Source: Symbiodinium sp. CCMP2592 (lineage: Eukaryota; Sar; Dinophyceae; Suessiales; Symbiodiniaceae). Taken from it: a stretch of 64,000 nucleotides of DNA. The first letter of the stretch is position 1, and every line of letters starts with the position of its first letter. Below are positions 11,907 to 22,689 of this stretch, piece after piece. The stretch covers positions 179,001 to 243,000 of the forward strand of contig CAJNDT010000135.1 in NCBI GenBank assembly GCA_905221615.1, given 5' to 3'. Made by a program: the position numbers and the translations under genes. The notes beneath the pieces were generated by a model, which had not been told where the DNA came from, did not search any database, and saw only the letters and a program-made list of their open reading frames with translations.

Positions 11907-12706
11907 TCAGTCCTTCATCAAGGTCTCCAGATGCTCCATGCTTTGCTGGCCAGCTTTGAAGGTGGTGTTCACGATCTGACGCGGAGCTCTGAGCCAGAGC
12001 CGGGCCAGGGAGACGGAGGGAGGCTCCCGGCCTGACCGTTGGAGTAGATCACACGCCCCTCTCCCTGCCCAAGGGCCCAAGGCGGCAAAGGCAACTCAAA
12101 GCCGGTGTTTTTCGGACGGCTTACTGTAAGGCGTTGGGGGGGGGGGGGGTTCTGTGAGGTAAGGTTCGACAAGCAGCACCTGACAGTGGAGTTGTCTCGC
12201 AGAGTCGTCCTACGCCGCAAGTCGCAAATCAAGGTAAAATGCACTCTGCTGCCCCGCCACTCTCGGCCACGAATCTGCTGAACGTGCTTTGCACGTGCTG
12301 GGACAGACAGCCGTTGCAAGCAATTCTTGAACCGGAACCTGCTCCTTTTGAGTTTGGCCCGCAGCCACAGCATGATGCAAGCCAGCACCCGTGCCTCGGG
12401 AACATCCTCACTCCAGCCGCCCTCGTAGAGGCTGCCGTCCGCGAACTGACATGTTCCCGGCTTGCAAGCGTCGGGAAAGACTGCGGGAGGAGCGGGCGCA
12501 GACATCTGCAAGGGCATGATTCAGGGCTAGAAAACCTGTCTTGCCCCCAGCAGCACCGTGCATTTCTAGGGTGTGGAGTTGGGACTCCTCTGGTCCGGGG
12601 CCTTAGGGATTTAAGGGAGCCCCCGTCATCAAAACTGAGCAGGGCACCGTTAGGATCCCGTAGCCTTGCCGCAGATTGTCCTGGAACTGACCTTGGTACC
12701 GTGTAC
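11907..12706 (-). CDS. MORN-repeat protein, last four exons
   Basis: Four exons splice in frame. Exon 12706-12648 encodes TRYQGQFQDNLRQGYGILT. A GT-AG intron (12647-12446) joins it to exon 12445-12395 (FADGSLYEGGWSEDVPE). A GC-AG intron (12394-12065) leads to exon 12064-12032 (GEGRVIYSNGQ). A second GC-AG intron (12031-11976) leads to exon 11975-11907 (IVNTTFKAGQQSMEH... ending LETLMKD, then stop). All three introns are phase 0. The joins rebuild MORN motifs exactly (YGILT|FADGSLYEGGW and SEDVPE|GEGRVIYSNGQ). MORN repeats bind lipids or membranes and occur in phosphatidylinositol-phosphate kinases, junctophilins and apicomplexan/ciliate scaffold proteins; which type this is cannot be told because the 5' part is not resolved. 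Confidence 0.75.
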
Positions 12707-13515
12707 CTGCCGGGCGGATTGAAGGTGATAAGCTTGAGGTTCTTGGCTTAAGCACCAGACCCTGACTCATCCAGTCGCGGCGCCACATAAGCTCTTCCCC
12801 CCAACATCTTGTCTACTCGCCTTGTGGGGTTCCGTGCTGAGCTCTCGTCTAGCACAGAGGACTACGACTACGACGTTTGGCCTCGCAGCACCCACTCTTC
12901 GAGACTATCCTTTGCCAGCTGAAGCATCGGGGAGCTGTCTAGCTCAAGACATTTTTGACCTTTCTAGAACGCTTGAAGAACCCCTTGTTAACCTGTGAGA
13001 ACCCCTTTGGAACCCCTTGTCAGAATCTCTATAGAACCTTGGAGACGTCGCTTGAAGGCTTCCAAAATGCAAAAATCACAAGGGCTTGAAGGGATCGAGA
13101 AGCATTTGTGGTCTGCGACGGCGCACCGTCATAGTATTTGTAGACACCCTGGCCGTGCATCCTGCCATTCTCCCAGTGGCCTGGGCAGTGTCATCAACCG
13201 CCAATAATCTCACACCTGGACAGCGACCAACCTGTGGTCAAGCAGAGCAAACATTCAGAATTCATCCCTGAAGATCAGGCAGAAAGCATGACAAGTCAAC
13301 GTGTGAAAATTCTGGCCGCGTGGCCGTCGTACTCGTCGACCTTGCCGTTCCCGGCATTCCACCGCATCCGACCTGCGCAACTCAACACGCCATCTGAGCC
13401 CAAAAGAGACACACCCAACACCCCCGCCTCGACCGTGAAACTCCCTCTTTTGAAACCTTGACCGCAGCCAAGACCGAAAAAAAAAACATGGGGCTCACAG
13501 GAGTTGCTGGGTTTC
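12707..13515. other. Upstream intron or 5' part of the MORN gene, unresolved
   Basis: No exon could be assigned with confidence. Short runs of text such as AACCCCTTG are repeated around 12975-13020. If the MORN gene extends to 13560, this stretch is intronic. Confidence 0.3.
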
Positions 13516-13519
13516 TCAC

Positions 13520-13560
13520 TGGCCGTAGTACTCGCTGCCATCTTCGTAAGCCTCAAAGCT
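13520..13560 (-). CDS. Possible upstream MORN exon
   Basis: The minus strand reads FEAYEDGSEYYGQ followed by a GT donor (CA|GTGAGA). YEDGSEYYG matches the MORN pattern. It lies upstream of the four exons at 12706-11907 on the same strand, so it is probably an earlier exon of that gene; intervening exons are not resolved. Confidence 0.35.
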
Positions 13561-13589
13561 CCGCCGGATGCACGGCGAGGTAGACAGAT

Positions 13590-13874
13590 GGACGGATGGA
13601 TCGATAAATAATTAGATAGATAGAGATAGATACACATTCCTGAACATCGATAGACATACGGCATTTTGTTCGATACAGATATAGGTGTAGATATGGACGA
13701 GTACATGCACTAACGGATACATCTACCTCTACCTGCACATGCATATGTACAAGTAGATGCCGGCTTATGTACATGTACATACTGCTCACAAATACCTTCA
13801 CTTATGTCTGCCTTTCTGTGTATGGCTCGGTGGTTGGGTGGTTGGGTGGGTGACTGAGTGTATGTGTGTGTATA

Positions 13875-13910
<36 letters not shown>

Positions 13911-14065
13911 GTATGTATGTATGTACGTGTATATAAACATATATGTACAAATATGCGCATAAATACATACATGCAAACGTACATGCATACACACACATAC
14001 ATGTACACGTATGTGTATGTGTATATATATATATAGATAATATAATTATATATGTACGCATACAT
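13590..14065. repeat. GATA, ATGT and TA microsatellites
   Basis: GATAGATA-type repeats (about 13600-13690), a (TA)n run (about 13875-13906), and ATGT/ACAT repeats to about 14060. No coding sequence. Confidence 0.85.
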
Positions 14066-14204
14066 GTTTCCAATATAGCTTTTTGCCGATCAGGGCTGAT
14101 CTTTCCAACAGATGACACTGGGAGATCGGTCTCTGCATGTCCGGCCTGTCGGCACAGGTTCTTGTCCAGGCCGAGGCTGTCGGCAACCATACCGGTGACC
14201 TTGG

Positions 14205-14315
14205 ACAATAATAGTAACAACAATCGTAATAGTAATAATACTAGTAATAGTAATATTGCTCAGTAATGGTAATAGCAATAGTGATAGCAAATGGTAATTG
14301 TAGTAGTAGTAGGGT
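14205..14315. repeat. (AAT/TAG)n array
   Basis: Interrupted AAT/AGT triplets followed by (TAG)n and a short C-run (about 14320-14328). Confidence 0.75.
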
Positions 14316-14639
14316 TGCCCCCCCCCCGGTGCGACGCCCAAACCTCTTATTTTTGGGACTTGCTGTGGTCGAAAATGCTGTGTTTTACAGCACTTTCTTT
14401 CCGCAGTTATCGAAAGTGACAACTGTTCCTGGTTTCGTGTGTATTTTTATCATATTTTCTAACATTGTTCATCAATGTCGCACACGAAAATGCTGGTATT
14501 TACAGCACTTGTCTTTGCGAATTTCATGATTTTTTTCTGTTTTTGGGTGTCTCGATTTTCGTGCCCAAAACCTAGCGATCAGAATCAAGGTTTTTTGGGC
14601 CTCATTTTGATCATGATTTTCATTCAAATCGTTTGTTTG

Positions 14640-15040
14640 GAGAGCATCCATGTCCAAAACCTAATGACGTCCATGGTCTAGCGCATTTGGGTTGGAGAGC
14701 ATCCATGTCCAAAACCTAATGACGTCCATGGTCTAGCGCATTTGGGTTTGGAGAGCATCCATGTCCAAAACCTAATGACGTCCATGGTCTAGCGCATTTG
14801 GGTTTGGAGAGCATCCATGTCCAAAACCTAATGACGTCCATGGTCTAGCGCATTTGGGTTTGGAGAGCATCCATGTCCAAAACCTAATGACGTCCATGGT
14901 CTAGCGCATTTGGGTTTGGAGAGCATCCATGTCCAAAACCTAATGACGTCCATGGTCTAGCGCATTTGGGTTTGGAGAGCACCCATGTCCAAAACCTAAT
15001 GACGTCCATGGTCTAGCGCATTTGGGTTTGGAGAGCATCC
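14640..15040. repeat. 56-bp tandem satellite, about seven units
   Basis: Units begin with GAGAGCATCCATGTCCAAAA at about 14640, 14695, 14751, 14807, 14863, 14919, 14975 and 15031 (the last one partial). The period is 56 bp (55 between the first two). Units are near identical; the copy at 14975 has CACCC in place of CATCC. Each unit contains GACGTC and CCATGG palindromes. The near identity points to recent amplification. The flanks share a vocabulary (TTTTGGGCC, CATGATTTTC) with the unit. Confidence 0.95.
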
Positions 15041-15169
15041 ATGTTTATCTACTGCAGCGGTGTGGACGATCCTTGTCCTTGCTACGCCGCATCTTGGACC
15101 TCGACAGCTGTCATGGGACATCATGTTCATCCAAGAACTCTGCGACCGGCGTCGCACCAGGGGGGGACG

Positions 15170-15172
15170 GCC

Positions 15173-15252
<80 letters not shown>

Positions 15253-15265
15253 ATCACAATAATAA
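15170..15265. repeat. (TAG)n array
   Basis: An almost pure (TAG)n run of about 80 bp followed by AATAATG triplets. Confidence 0.95.
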
Positions 15266-15639
15266 TGCTAATTAGTAATCATCATAATACTTTCGAGGGT
15301 TCAACGACACACTGGGTGTTGGGGAGCAGGGTTTGGGCAACGCGGCAAATCCGACTGGGTCCCGGGCATTGGTGGAAGGAAACGCAGCACCCATCGCAGG
15401 ATGCAAGCTGAAAGCACATGCAAGCAGCTTGGTTTGTTATGCAACTGTGGAATCTGATGGGCGCCGCTTGCTGGGTAATTGGAAGCTCCAAGTAACAACG
15501 TGTCAGCTGGTGCAATCCACTCGCTGAGACAAGCTGGTGGGTGTTGGCTGGGTGGTTGCTGACACCAAGCTTGCTTCCAGTTGTGCCATCATGATGCTGG
15601 TCTGCACAGGCTGGTTCGTTAGACTGCCTCCGGAAGACT

Positions 15640-16100
15640 GAGCCTGCCAATAAGCCAACCATCAGGGATGGAAGAGCTGCAAGATCTGAGGCATGAAAAT
15701 CTTGCTGTCGCTCATGTCCAGGCCTTGCCATTGACCAGAAGGGACGGCACAGGCACTCCTGGCACCGCTCGGAAGGATCCATCCCAGGAGGAACCGGCAC
15801 TTCCCAGGCGCCTGTAGAGGCCACGTAGTCGCTGCAATTGACCAAGTAGGCCCCGGGTCGGGATGCGTTCCTGCCACTGAAAGGAAGAAAGGCTCAGAAG
15901 AACGGAGCTGTTCTTATCTTCCCCGTCGGGCCTTTGCACCTCTCCCCAGAGAGACTCCAGCGCTGCGCGGTCGTCCTGGTAGGCCGCGGCTGACCCACAC
16001 CGGAACCCAGCTGACGCCGTGCACGAGCACCTTCTTCGCACTGGAGAGCCAGAGCTCTTTGATCTTGGCCAGACCCTCCTGGCGCCAGAGTGCACCAGAT
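15640..16100 (-). CDS. Candidate exons, unrecognised
   Basis: Two minus-strand frames have non-repetitive protein composition. One (about 15990-15880) reads YQDDRAALESLWGEVQR and onwards to a CAG|TGGCAG boundary. The next (about 15880-15690) reads SRPGAYLVNCSDYVASTG, then PVPPGMDPSERCQECLC. They need a frame change between them, so an intron is implied but not resolved. No family is recognised. Confidence 0.25.
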
Positions 16101-17700
16101 CACTGAAAGAAGGCCGGGGCTCGCAGTTCGAAGAGGCTCCACAACCCTACAACAGGTCGGGGCACCTCCGTATCTGGCCACTTCGTTAAGCTCTCGGACG
16201 CGAGGTTCTTCTGCGCCCACTGGCCGGCCGGATCGCGGTTGAAGCAACAAGGACTGCTCTCTGCCGGCCGTGACATCTTTGAAGACAGTTACCCCGATTG
16301 CAGGTGGAAGATCTCTGAAAGGTAGCATCAACAGCTCAACTGCCACCCACCGCTTGACATGTCCAGCAAGGTGCGTTCTTGCAGCTACCCTTGCAGCTAA
16401 GACTGAAGAAAGAGGCAGCGCCCAACAGAGAAAATCCAGTAAAAGGAAGCATCACGCTGCAGCCGCCTCGGCAGCGGACGAGATGAAACTCTGCGCCCTC
16501 TTTCGGCCCTGCAGGACGGGATTCAAATTTTTGGCTACTGCATTATCTGGGATGCTGTGTTGCCCTAAGGCCCTTCCCACCACTAGAGAGGATGTGCTCA
16601 TGCTCCCACTGCTATGAAGCTGCAGTACTCCAGCTGCCAATGACATGTCATACCACTGTGGCCGGTCGCCCTTCCTCACAATCCGACCACTATTGCCATG
16701 ATCACCACGGGTCCGTGCCACTATACCACTTGAGAAGAGGGCGACGAAAGCTAGGGGAAAAGAAGCGTAGCTGGGAACACGGGGTGACTAGTGAGGCGAT
16801 GCGAATGACTTGCACGCGGGGGACGTTTGACATGAAGACTACAACTGAAACAAAGGCGTGGAGCCACATTCTATCTTCGAGTTCTGGTGGCGTAGAGACA
16901 GAACATGTCAAGGCGCTGAAAGACTTCGAGAGAAGGCGTAGTCTTTAGCAGACTTCAAACAGAAGCAAACTGAGGGACCTTGCGAGGGGGGGGGAGGGGG
17001 AGAGAAGGGCCCCCCCCCTCTACCTTATCCCACGCTCCGCAACCTTCAAGGAGGGAGGGGAGGGAGGGGGGTCCTTCGAAGATGCTTCATGAACGAGGTG
17101 AGAGGGGGGGGGGGCGGCACCCCCTCCCCCCCCACCCTCAACTCTTGGACGTCCCACCTGATAAGGTGCAAACCATGTTTTTTCCCTAGTGCCTTAATAC
17201 AACGTGAGTTGCTAAAGGACAACTCACACAAGCTCAACAGAGCTGGCTTTCGTGACATGAAGAGCTGCGATGTACCGCGTATGCTGGTACAACCAACTCC
17301 ACCTCCCCGGGTCTCAAATGCTTTGGAACGCTAGCCAAGAAGAGCCATGGCTAAGGGGCAACCATCGACTCGAAGCGTTAGGTCCCCACTTGCCTCAAAC
17401 CTTTACCTGCACGACGGGCCTTCTGCAAAGAGTGAGCGTAGGCCACGGCCAAGGCCACGGCCGCCTCGCTGCCGCCGCTGGGCCTGTGAAGCCAAGGCTT
17501 CGGGGCACTGAACCGCAGTAGCTACTGTGGAATATGATGCTGCATAACGACGATCACAGTGATGATGAAGGTAGCAATGATGCGCCTGGAGGAGAGGAGG
17601 AATTTTCGGAGTAGGGAAAGGAGTGTCCTGGAGGTCCTAGCGAGTCATACCCAACTATCCAGTACATGCGCCTGTCGAAACCAGAGTCCTCCACTTCTCC
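16100..17700. other. No supported gene; G-rich runs
   Basis: No convincing frame. G-rich/C-rich runs at about 16985-17070 and 17103-17145 (for example GGGGGGGGAGGGGG) could form unusual secondary structure or mark assembly difficulty. Confidence 0.4.
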
Positions 17701-17716
17701 AGGGTAGCACTCGGGC

Positions 17717-18070
17717 TCACTCCCCCAAATTGCCGAAAATCTTGACTCGATAACCCCAAGGCGGAACCTGCAACTTTTGCATTGGGACGTGCACGGGCCC
17801 AGACGGCCCGAAAACTTCCTGCCTGGTGTCCTTCAGGACACCATGCGCTAGAAAGAATAATGCTAATGGGCCGAGCTTTGTATTTTCTTCGAAGATACAG
17901 GCTCGGCAGTCGAGAATATCCAGGCGACAACCTGCAAAATTGCCAATTGATGAGTGATGAATGTCATCACCGTCGCCCCATGCAGGGCAGGAAAACATGT
18001 GCATCGTGGTGAGGTCCACGCAATCAGAACTGAGTTTTCTCGCCGGAGGTCCATGTGCCCTTTCTCTTCC
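17717..18070 (-). CDS. Unrecognised protein, probable exon
   Basis: The minus strand is open for about 118 codons with good composition: WTSGEKLSSDCVDLTTMHM, then GCRLDILDCRACIFEENTK, then KLGPLALFFLAHGVLKDTR, ending VKIFGNLGE and a stop. The pattern GCRLDILDCRACIF vaguely recalls beta-helical C-CAP/TBCC-type repeats, but too few units are present to claim it. Several ATG codons are available (for example MHMFSCPAW). The strand agrees with neighbouring genes. A multi-exon context is likely. Confidence 0.45.
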   Translation of the reverse strand, partial: GRERAHGPPARKLSSDCVDLTTMHMFSCPAWGDGDDIHHSSIGNFAGCRLDILDCRACIFEENTKLGPLALFFLAHGVLKDTRQEVFGPSGPVHVPMQKLQVPPWGYRVKIFGNLGE

Positions 18071-18125
18071 ATCAAAGCAACGGGCGGAACATCACCATGT
18101 GAAACTCACAAGGACATGCCTACTG

Positions 18126-18370
18126 CTATATAAATGAGAGCTGTTTTCGCAACAGTGCGCTGGCCCTCACATCGTCTGAACACCCGAGCAACTTGCCAAG
18201 CTCCTCATCGCCCTGAAGCAGATCAGTAGTGCTGTTATTGGGATTCCGCATGCAAGAAAACGCGAACTCTCGGAACCTTGGTCTGCACAGGGATCAGCAC
18301 ATCCTTGGCTTGCGCATACGGATTGAGCGCTTTGGCGATGGCCGGCATCCCGCATGTTCCTACTGAGAAG
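18126..18370 (-). CDS. Candidate two-exon fragment
   Basis: An upstream frame (about 18370-18235) reads IFSVGTCGMPAIAKALNPYA, followed by AKDVLIPVQTKVPRVRVFLH. After a CTTCAG acceptor, a second frame reads GDEELGKLLGCSDDVRASAL and ends QLSFI. Both have natural protein composition. DEELGKLLG resembles the histone H2A segment DEELxKLL, but the residues after it do not continue as H2A. I cannot assign a family; the join is inferred. Confidence 0.3.
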
Positions 18371-18544
18371 ATGAGACAGGGCGCCTACTTTTGCTGTGTT
18401 TGTTCAGTGTCCCTGTGCTCAATCATGCCAGTCCTCAAACAACAACTTGAGCTCAAGCAAATGGTTACTATCGCCACCCTGCGACATTCCGGGAGGCGAA
18501 GGCTTCGCAGGCGGAGAAACAGCCGAAGCAGCTCCTGGTCGAAG

Positions 18545-18575
18545 CTGTCATCATCAGTAGTAGCAGCAGCAGCAG

Positions 18576-18649
<74 letters not shown>

Positions 18650-18818
18650 CTGGTAGTGGTAGTGGTAGTGGTAGTGGTAGTGGTAGTGGTAGTGGTAGTG
18701 GTAGTGGTACTGGTACTGGTACTGGTACTGGTACTGGTACTGGTAGTAGTAGTAGTCGTCGTCGTCGCAGTAGTCGTGGTGGTGGTGGTGGTGGTGGTGG
18801 TGGTGGTGGTGGTGGTGG

Positions 18819-18849
<31 letters not shown>

Positions 18850-18890
18850 GGTGGTGGTGGTGGTAGAAGTAGAAGTAACAGTAAGTAATA
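18545..18890. repeat. (TAG)n, (TGGTAG)n, (TGGTAC)n and (TGG)n array
   Basis: A compound array of about 340 bp that changes motif in blocks: AGT/TAG, then AGTGGT, ACTGGT, a short GTC block, then (GGT)n. It produces a long poly-Val or poly-Thr open frame on each strand, neither of which is a gene. Confidence 0.95.
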
Positions 18891-19204
18891 ACCTTAGTAG
18901 CAGCCGTGGTAGTAGCGAGAAACAGAGTAGTGGCAGTGGACGACGATTATCGAAGCGACAGCAATGGAGCTCCTCGGCAGGCAATCGGGTTGCTTTGCGA
19001 CGCAACGCTTGGAGCGGTCGTGACGATTCGCCTTGAGATCGAGAAGGAGCCTCACCATGTCCTGCAGGTCAGAGGCCGGCTGCTGATTATGAGGATGACG
19101 ACAATCGGCGAGGTACGGTATACTGACGATCATGACTGCTGGCATGATGAAGCAGTCAAGCAATGGTCATGATGAAAGAAAGTGAGTACTGATAGTTCTA
19201 CAGT

Positions 19205-19385
19205 AACGGTTCTTATGGTTGTGATGATGATGGTGGTCATGATGGTGATGATGATGATGAGGGTTATGAGGATCATGATGGTGATGATGATGGTCATGAC
19301 GGTGATGCTGCTGATGATGCCGATGACGAAGGCGGTGATGATGATGAAACTGGCGACGATGACCATGATTATGACCATGAGTGGA
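19205..19385. repeat. GAT trinucleotide array
   Basis: Interrupted GAT/GGT triplets. No coding sequence. Confidence 0.8.
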
Positions 19386-19614
19386 GGTAGAAGAGCGCTA
19401 CGAGCTTGTCCACCATAACAGCCCAAGACCCACAAACTACAGCCACCATAATCTTGCAGCATAACAGTCTTGGCAGAAACACGGCCCCGGAATAGCTCAT
19501 TTTGGCGTTGCCATTAGCATTGCTGGCAGTATCGGTGGTGTGGCATCTTTGTTCTTCCAGTGCCTGTCACTGCTTCTGTGCGGCTCCTACTCCTTTCCTA
19601 CTCCCATCACCACC

Positions 19615-19830
19615 AGCTCTACCTCTCCTACTACCACTACCACTACCGCGACCACCACCGCCCCCACCACTACCACCACCAGTACCCCTACTACTACCAC
19701 TGCCACTGCTGCAAAACAACTACCACGATTACCCCGACTACCACCGCTACCACGACTGCGACTACGACTACGACTTCTGCTTCTACTTCTACTATACTAC
19801 GACGACTACTACTGCGACGAGACTAAGGTT
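19615..19830. repeat. CTA/CAC trinucleotide array
   Basis: Interrupted CTAC/CACC triplets. Apparent Tyr-, Thr- and Pro-rich frames are artefacts. Confidence 0.8.
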
Positions 19831-19849
19831 AGAAGCAGCACATCCACAT

Positions 19850-20620
19850 CTACAGAGTGGCCGGGGTGGGGGCATTAGATGGCGACCATCGGGACGGGAG
19901 GAGGCGACGGCCACAGGCAGTGATCATGTTTGCACATCATACGTGGTGCGTCGTGCTGATTGCAACTGTCATTCCGAGCTCGCGGTCTCAAAGTCCTTGT
20001 GACGATGAACCGCTGCATGGCCCAAGGGCGTCGTGTACCTGTGTCAAGACGCACAACAAGGGCAGCAGAAAACAAGTAATTATGGGGACTGCCCAAGGCA
20101 CCAAGGAAGGTTCGGCGTCCAGCACCTTGGCGACACGAGCATGTTGCTTCGAGATAAGTACTGCCAACACGAACCAAGGAACCATGGATACTCGATGTCA
20201 GCTCCCAGGACCAAGTAGCTCAGCACCTGCGCACGGAGCTCTGTGCCAGTCTCCGAGGCATGTCTTGGGAAACCTTGTGCTGTGTAGACAATGCCACAAC
20301 CCTCGAGCCAAGCTGCGCTGCGCACAGACAGAACAGGGAGCCCCCAACAAGCGACCTGCGATTGGCTGTTGTTTCTGGCGGCGGTGCAGAGAGCGGCTTC
20401 AATCCCGTTCTTCGGGACCGCCGAGATTCCCATGACGTAGTCCTGCATTCGCCAATGCATGCAACAGTCTACAAGAGAGCTGACCCCAATATGCCAGCAG
20501 CACCATCATGAGCATCACCAGCAGCATCCCCATCTCGAGCATAGCCAACAGAATCGTGAGTATCATCAGCATGAACTAGAAGACAATTGGCCCGAAAGCA
20601 TCATCAGCGAAGAGTGTGGG
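19850..20620. other. No firm gene
   Basis: A minus-strand frame near 20510-20400 begins MLMMVLLAYWGQLSCRLLHA and could be a signal-anchor exon, but its hydrophobic start derives from a CAT/CAG triplet tail, so I do not call it. Other frames are unconvincing. Confidence 0.3.
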
Positions 20621-20626
20621 GCTATG

Positions 20627-20870
20627 TGATAGATCCAGTGTATAGGATCGTAAAGTCACAGAATCAAGAGTCATAGAGTCCATGAGTCATGAGTCATAAA
20701 GTCATAGAGTTGCAGTGACATAGCGTCATAGAGTCGTAGTGAGATAGAGTCAGTGTATAGGATCGTAAAGTCACAGAATCAAGAGTCATAGAGTCCATGG
20801 GTCATGAGTCATAAAGTCATAGAGTTGTAGTGAGATAGAGTCACGGAGTCGTGGAGTCATCTTTGTACCA
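20627..20870. repeat. GAGTCATA-type short satellite
   Basis: A degenerate array of AGTCATAGAGTC/ATGAGTCATAAAGTC words, with a longer duplicated block (CAGTGTATAGGATCGTAAAG at about 20636 and 20752). A related array occurs at 38395-38760. Confidence 0.8.
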
Positions 20871-21003
20871 TACACTTGACTCGATGTAGTTCACTCTATG
20901 CCCTGTGTGTGGGAACGCTTAATCAAGATCCGCCTAGCGTGAGGGCTCAGAGCCTGACTCAACAGGTCAAGTGGCAACTTGTCAGAGGGATTGGCAAATG
21001 CAT

Positions 21004-21027
21004 AATATATGGATACTATACATATAA

Positions 21028-21058
<31 letters not shown>

Positions 21059-21062
21059 GGAA
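21004..21062. repeat. (TA)n microsatellite
   Basis: A short ATATAT run flanked by TATGGA words. Confidence 0.8.
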
Positions 21063-21280
21063 ATGTGCCTGGCCAAGAACTGGCCACTCGTCCTTGGCAT
21101 TCCTGCCTCTCAAGTTATGAAGGGTGGAACGCCTCACATCGTCCTCACTGTACCAGCGGAAACACCAGCTGCGGAAAATGGCGTTATTGCAAGAAGCTTC
21201 ACTGACTTCACAATAATAGAGCTGCGAATGAGGACAGAGTCACAGGTGACTGACTGGTCTCTGATCAGCCATGGCACATC

Positions 21281-21951
21281 TTAAAATCTTCCTGAAGACT
21301 TGGCTTTTTTTACACACACGCACATTCTTCTCGTGTTTGGGTCGTTGCTTGCTTGCTCTTTCGCAAGACAGCGTCGAAGCAAGCAAGCAACGTCCCAAAG
21401 ACCGGCATCGGAGAGGCGGCCTGAGGAGGTGCCGGGAGAGGTCATCCCAGGGATTACGGTGGTCCGGAGCCTCGTGAAAATGGCTGATTGTAGTTGCAAA
21501 GGTTCGTCGGGAGCCCCGAGCCTCCATAGCACGCATTATACCAAGCCAGGGTATAGGGGTATAGTATCATGGAAGAAGAAACATAGCGGCAGCTGACAAA
21601 CATCCCCAAACGGAAGCCGCAACACTGGTCTCTGAAAGGAGTCGGGAATTAGGGTTTCGCTCTTCATCTCAAACCACAACAGGCCAGCGTATGTTACTTA
21701 GCCGATTCAACAGACTCCAGGGGAACGCCAGGGGCTTATGGGTCCTTAGGCCTAGTAGTAGGACTAATGCAGGGATCATGGTGGTCCAGAGCCTCCTCCA
21801 GAAAGATTGATTCTAGCTGCAGACATTCATCGAGAGCCCCAGGCTTCGGTGACACCCTGTGTATCAACCCAAGGTATACTATCTCAGAAGAAGAAACCCG
21901 GCGGCATCTGGCAAACATTCCCAAGCGGCAGTCACAACACGGGTCTCTCAA
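21281..21951 (-). pseudogene. Decayed Cys-repeat protein, copy 1
   Basis: Two minus-strand units align as protein: RDPCCDCRLGMFARCRRVSS (21951 downward) and RDQCCGFRLGMFVSCRYVSS (about 21640 downward). Each is followed by a Y(L/P)GL...GAxDExLQL stretch. The shared invariant residues (CC, RLGMF, CR, VSSS, DExLQL) suggest a once-coding tandem-repeat protein. A TAA interrupts the second unit after PGLV. The frame runs into a hairpin element at 21400-21334, whose core is read as RRCLAKEQAS. I do not recognise the family. It may be an intact exon array in part; calling it a pseudogene rests on the stop codon. Confidence 0.45.
21334..21400 (+). mobile_element. Hairpin element, copy with 23-bp arms
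   Basis: Core CTTTCGCAAGACAGCGTCGA at 21358-21377. The left arm (21335-21357) and right arm (21378-21400) are inverted repeats over about 23 nt with two mismatches; the inner part is GTTGCTTGCTTGCT/AGCAAGCAAGCAAC. This is the longest-armed copy in the window. Confidence 0.9.
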
Positions 21952-22182
21952 AGGATGATTGGGGATTTAAGATCTATCCTATACCACAAACGGGTCCACC
22001 TCGCTGAGCTGCTGCGCGATCCGTGGCGCCGGGATTCCAGCAGCGAAAGGCAGTGCAGTCATTAGGGATTTGGAAAGACACCGTTCCGAAGTGAAACACC
22101 TTACTTCACCAGGAAACCCGCCAGATGCCGCAAAGTATTTAACGTGCCACGCAATCGAGGAGCTCCTGCGTCTCGATGAGCC
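21406..22182. repeat. Segmental duplication, copy 1
   Basis: About 770 bp that recurs at 22690-23455 with only scattered differences (offset about 1,275-1,284 bp). Internally it contains two diverged copies of a roughly 250-bp unit that align at protein level on the minus strand (see the pseudogene entries). Confidence 0.9.
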
Positions 22183-22439
22183 TTTGTCTGCTCACAGGAC
22201 GTCGCGGCCAGGAGGAGAACACCGAGGCATTGGGAATCACTACGCTTCCGCCGCACCAATGTACCAATGCGAGCACTTGAAGTTGCCGTTGACGGTTCGC
22301 CCATCATAGTTCTCGCTCGGCAGCCTTCGATTGTCAATCGGCCTGAGACGCCCACGGTACCTCACAACTTCATGGTGCACTCCTGCTCCGTTGACGGATC
22401 CATGTGCTTCATAAATGCACGCTTCGTGCAATGCGTTGT

Positions 22440-22445
22440 CTCTTT

Positions 22446-22482
<37 letters not shown>

Positions 22483-22490
22483 ACATACAA
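22440..22490. repeat. (CA)n microsatellite
   Basis: A short ACACAC run of about 35 bp. Confidence 0.85.
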
Positions 22491-22689
22491 CTGGTTCGTG
22501 GGAGTTCGCAAGATCAAGTGAGACCACAGAAGCCTGCGATTTGACTTCGATCTATGCAGAACAACAGACCTTACACTGCATCACGAAGCATTTCGGAGTC
22601 GGGTTGGGGGTGGAGAGCCAGCGCGGGAGGAACCTGGACCTAGACCGGATTACTCTTCCCAGGCGACCCTCCCCGGCCTTCGTCGTCAG

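Noticed and set aside
13300..13400. EF-hand suggested by NAGNGKVDEYDG on the minus strand
   Set aside because: Position 1 of the loop is Trp rather than Asp and no second hand is seen; no compatible splice to the possible MORN exon at 13520 was found.
18278..19036. Long plus-strand open frame of about 250 codons
   Set aside because: Most of it is a translated triplet array (poly-Val); the minus strand is equally open (poly-Thr).
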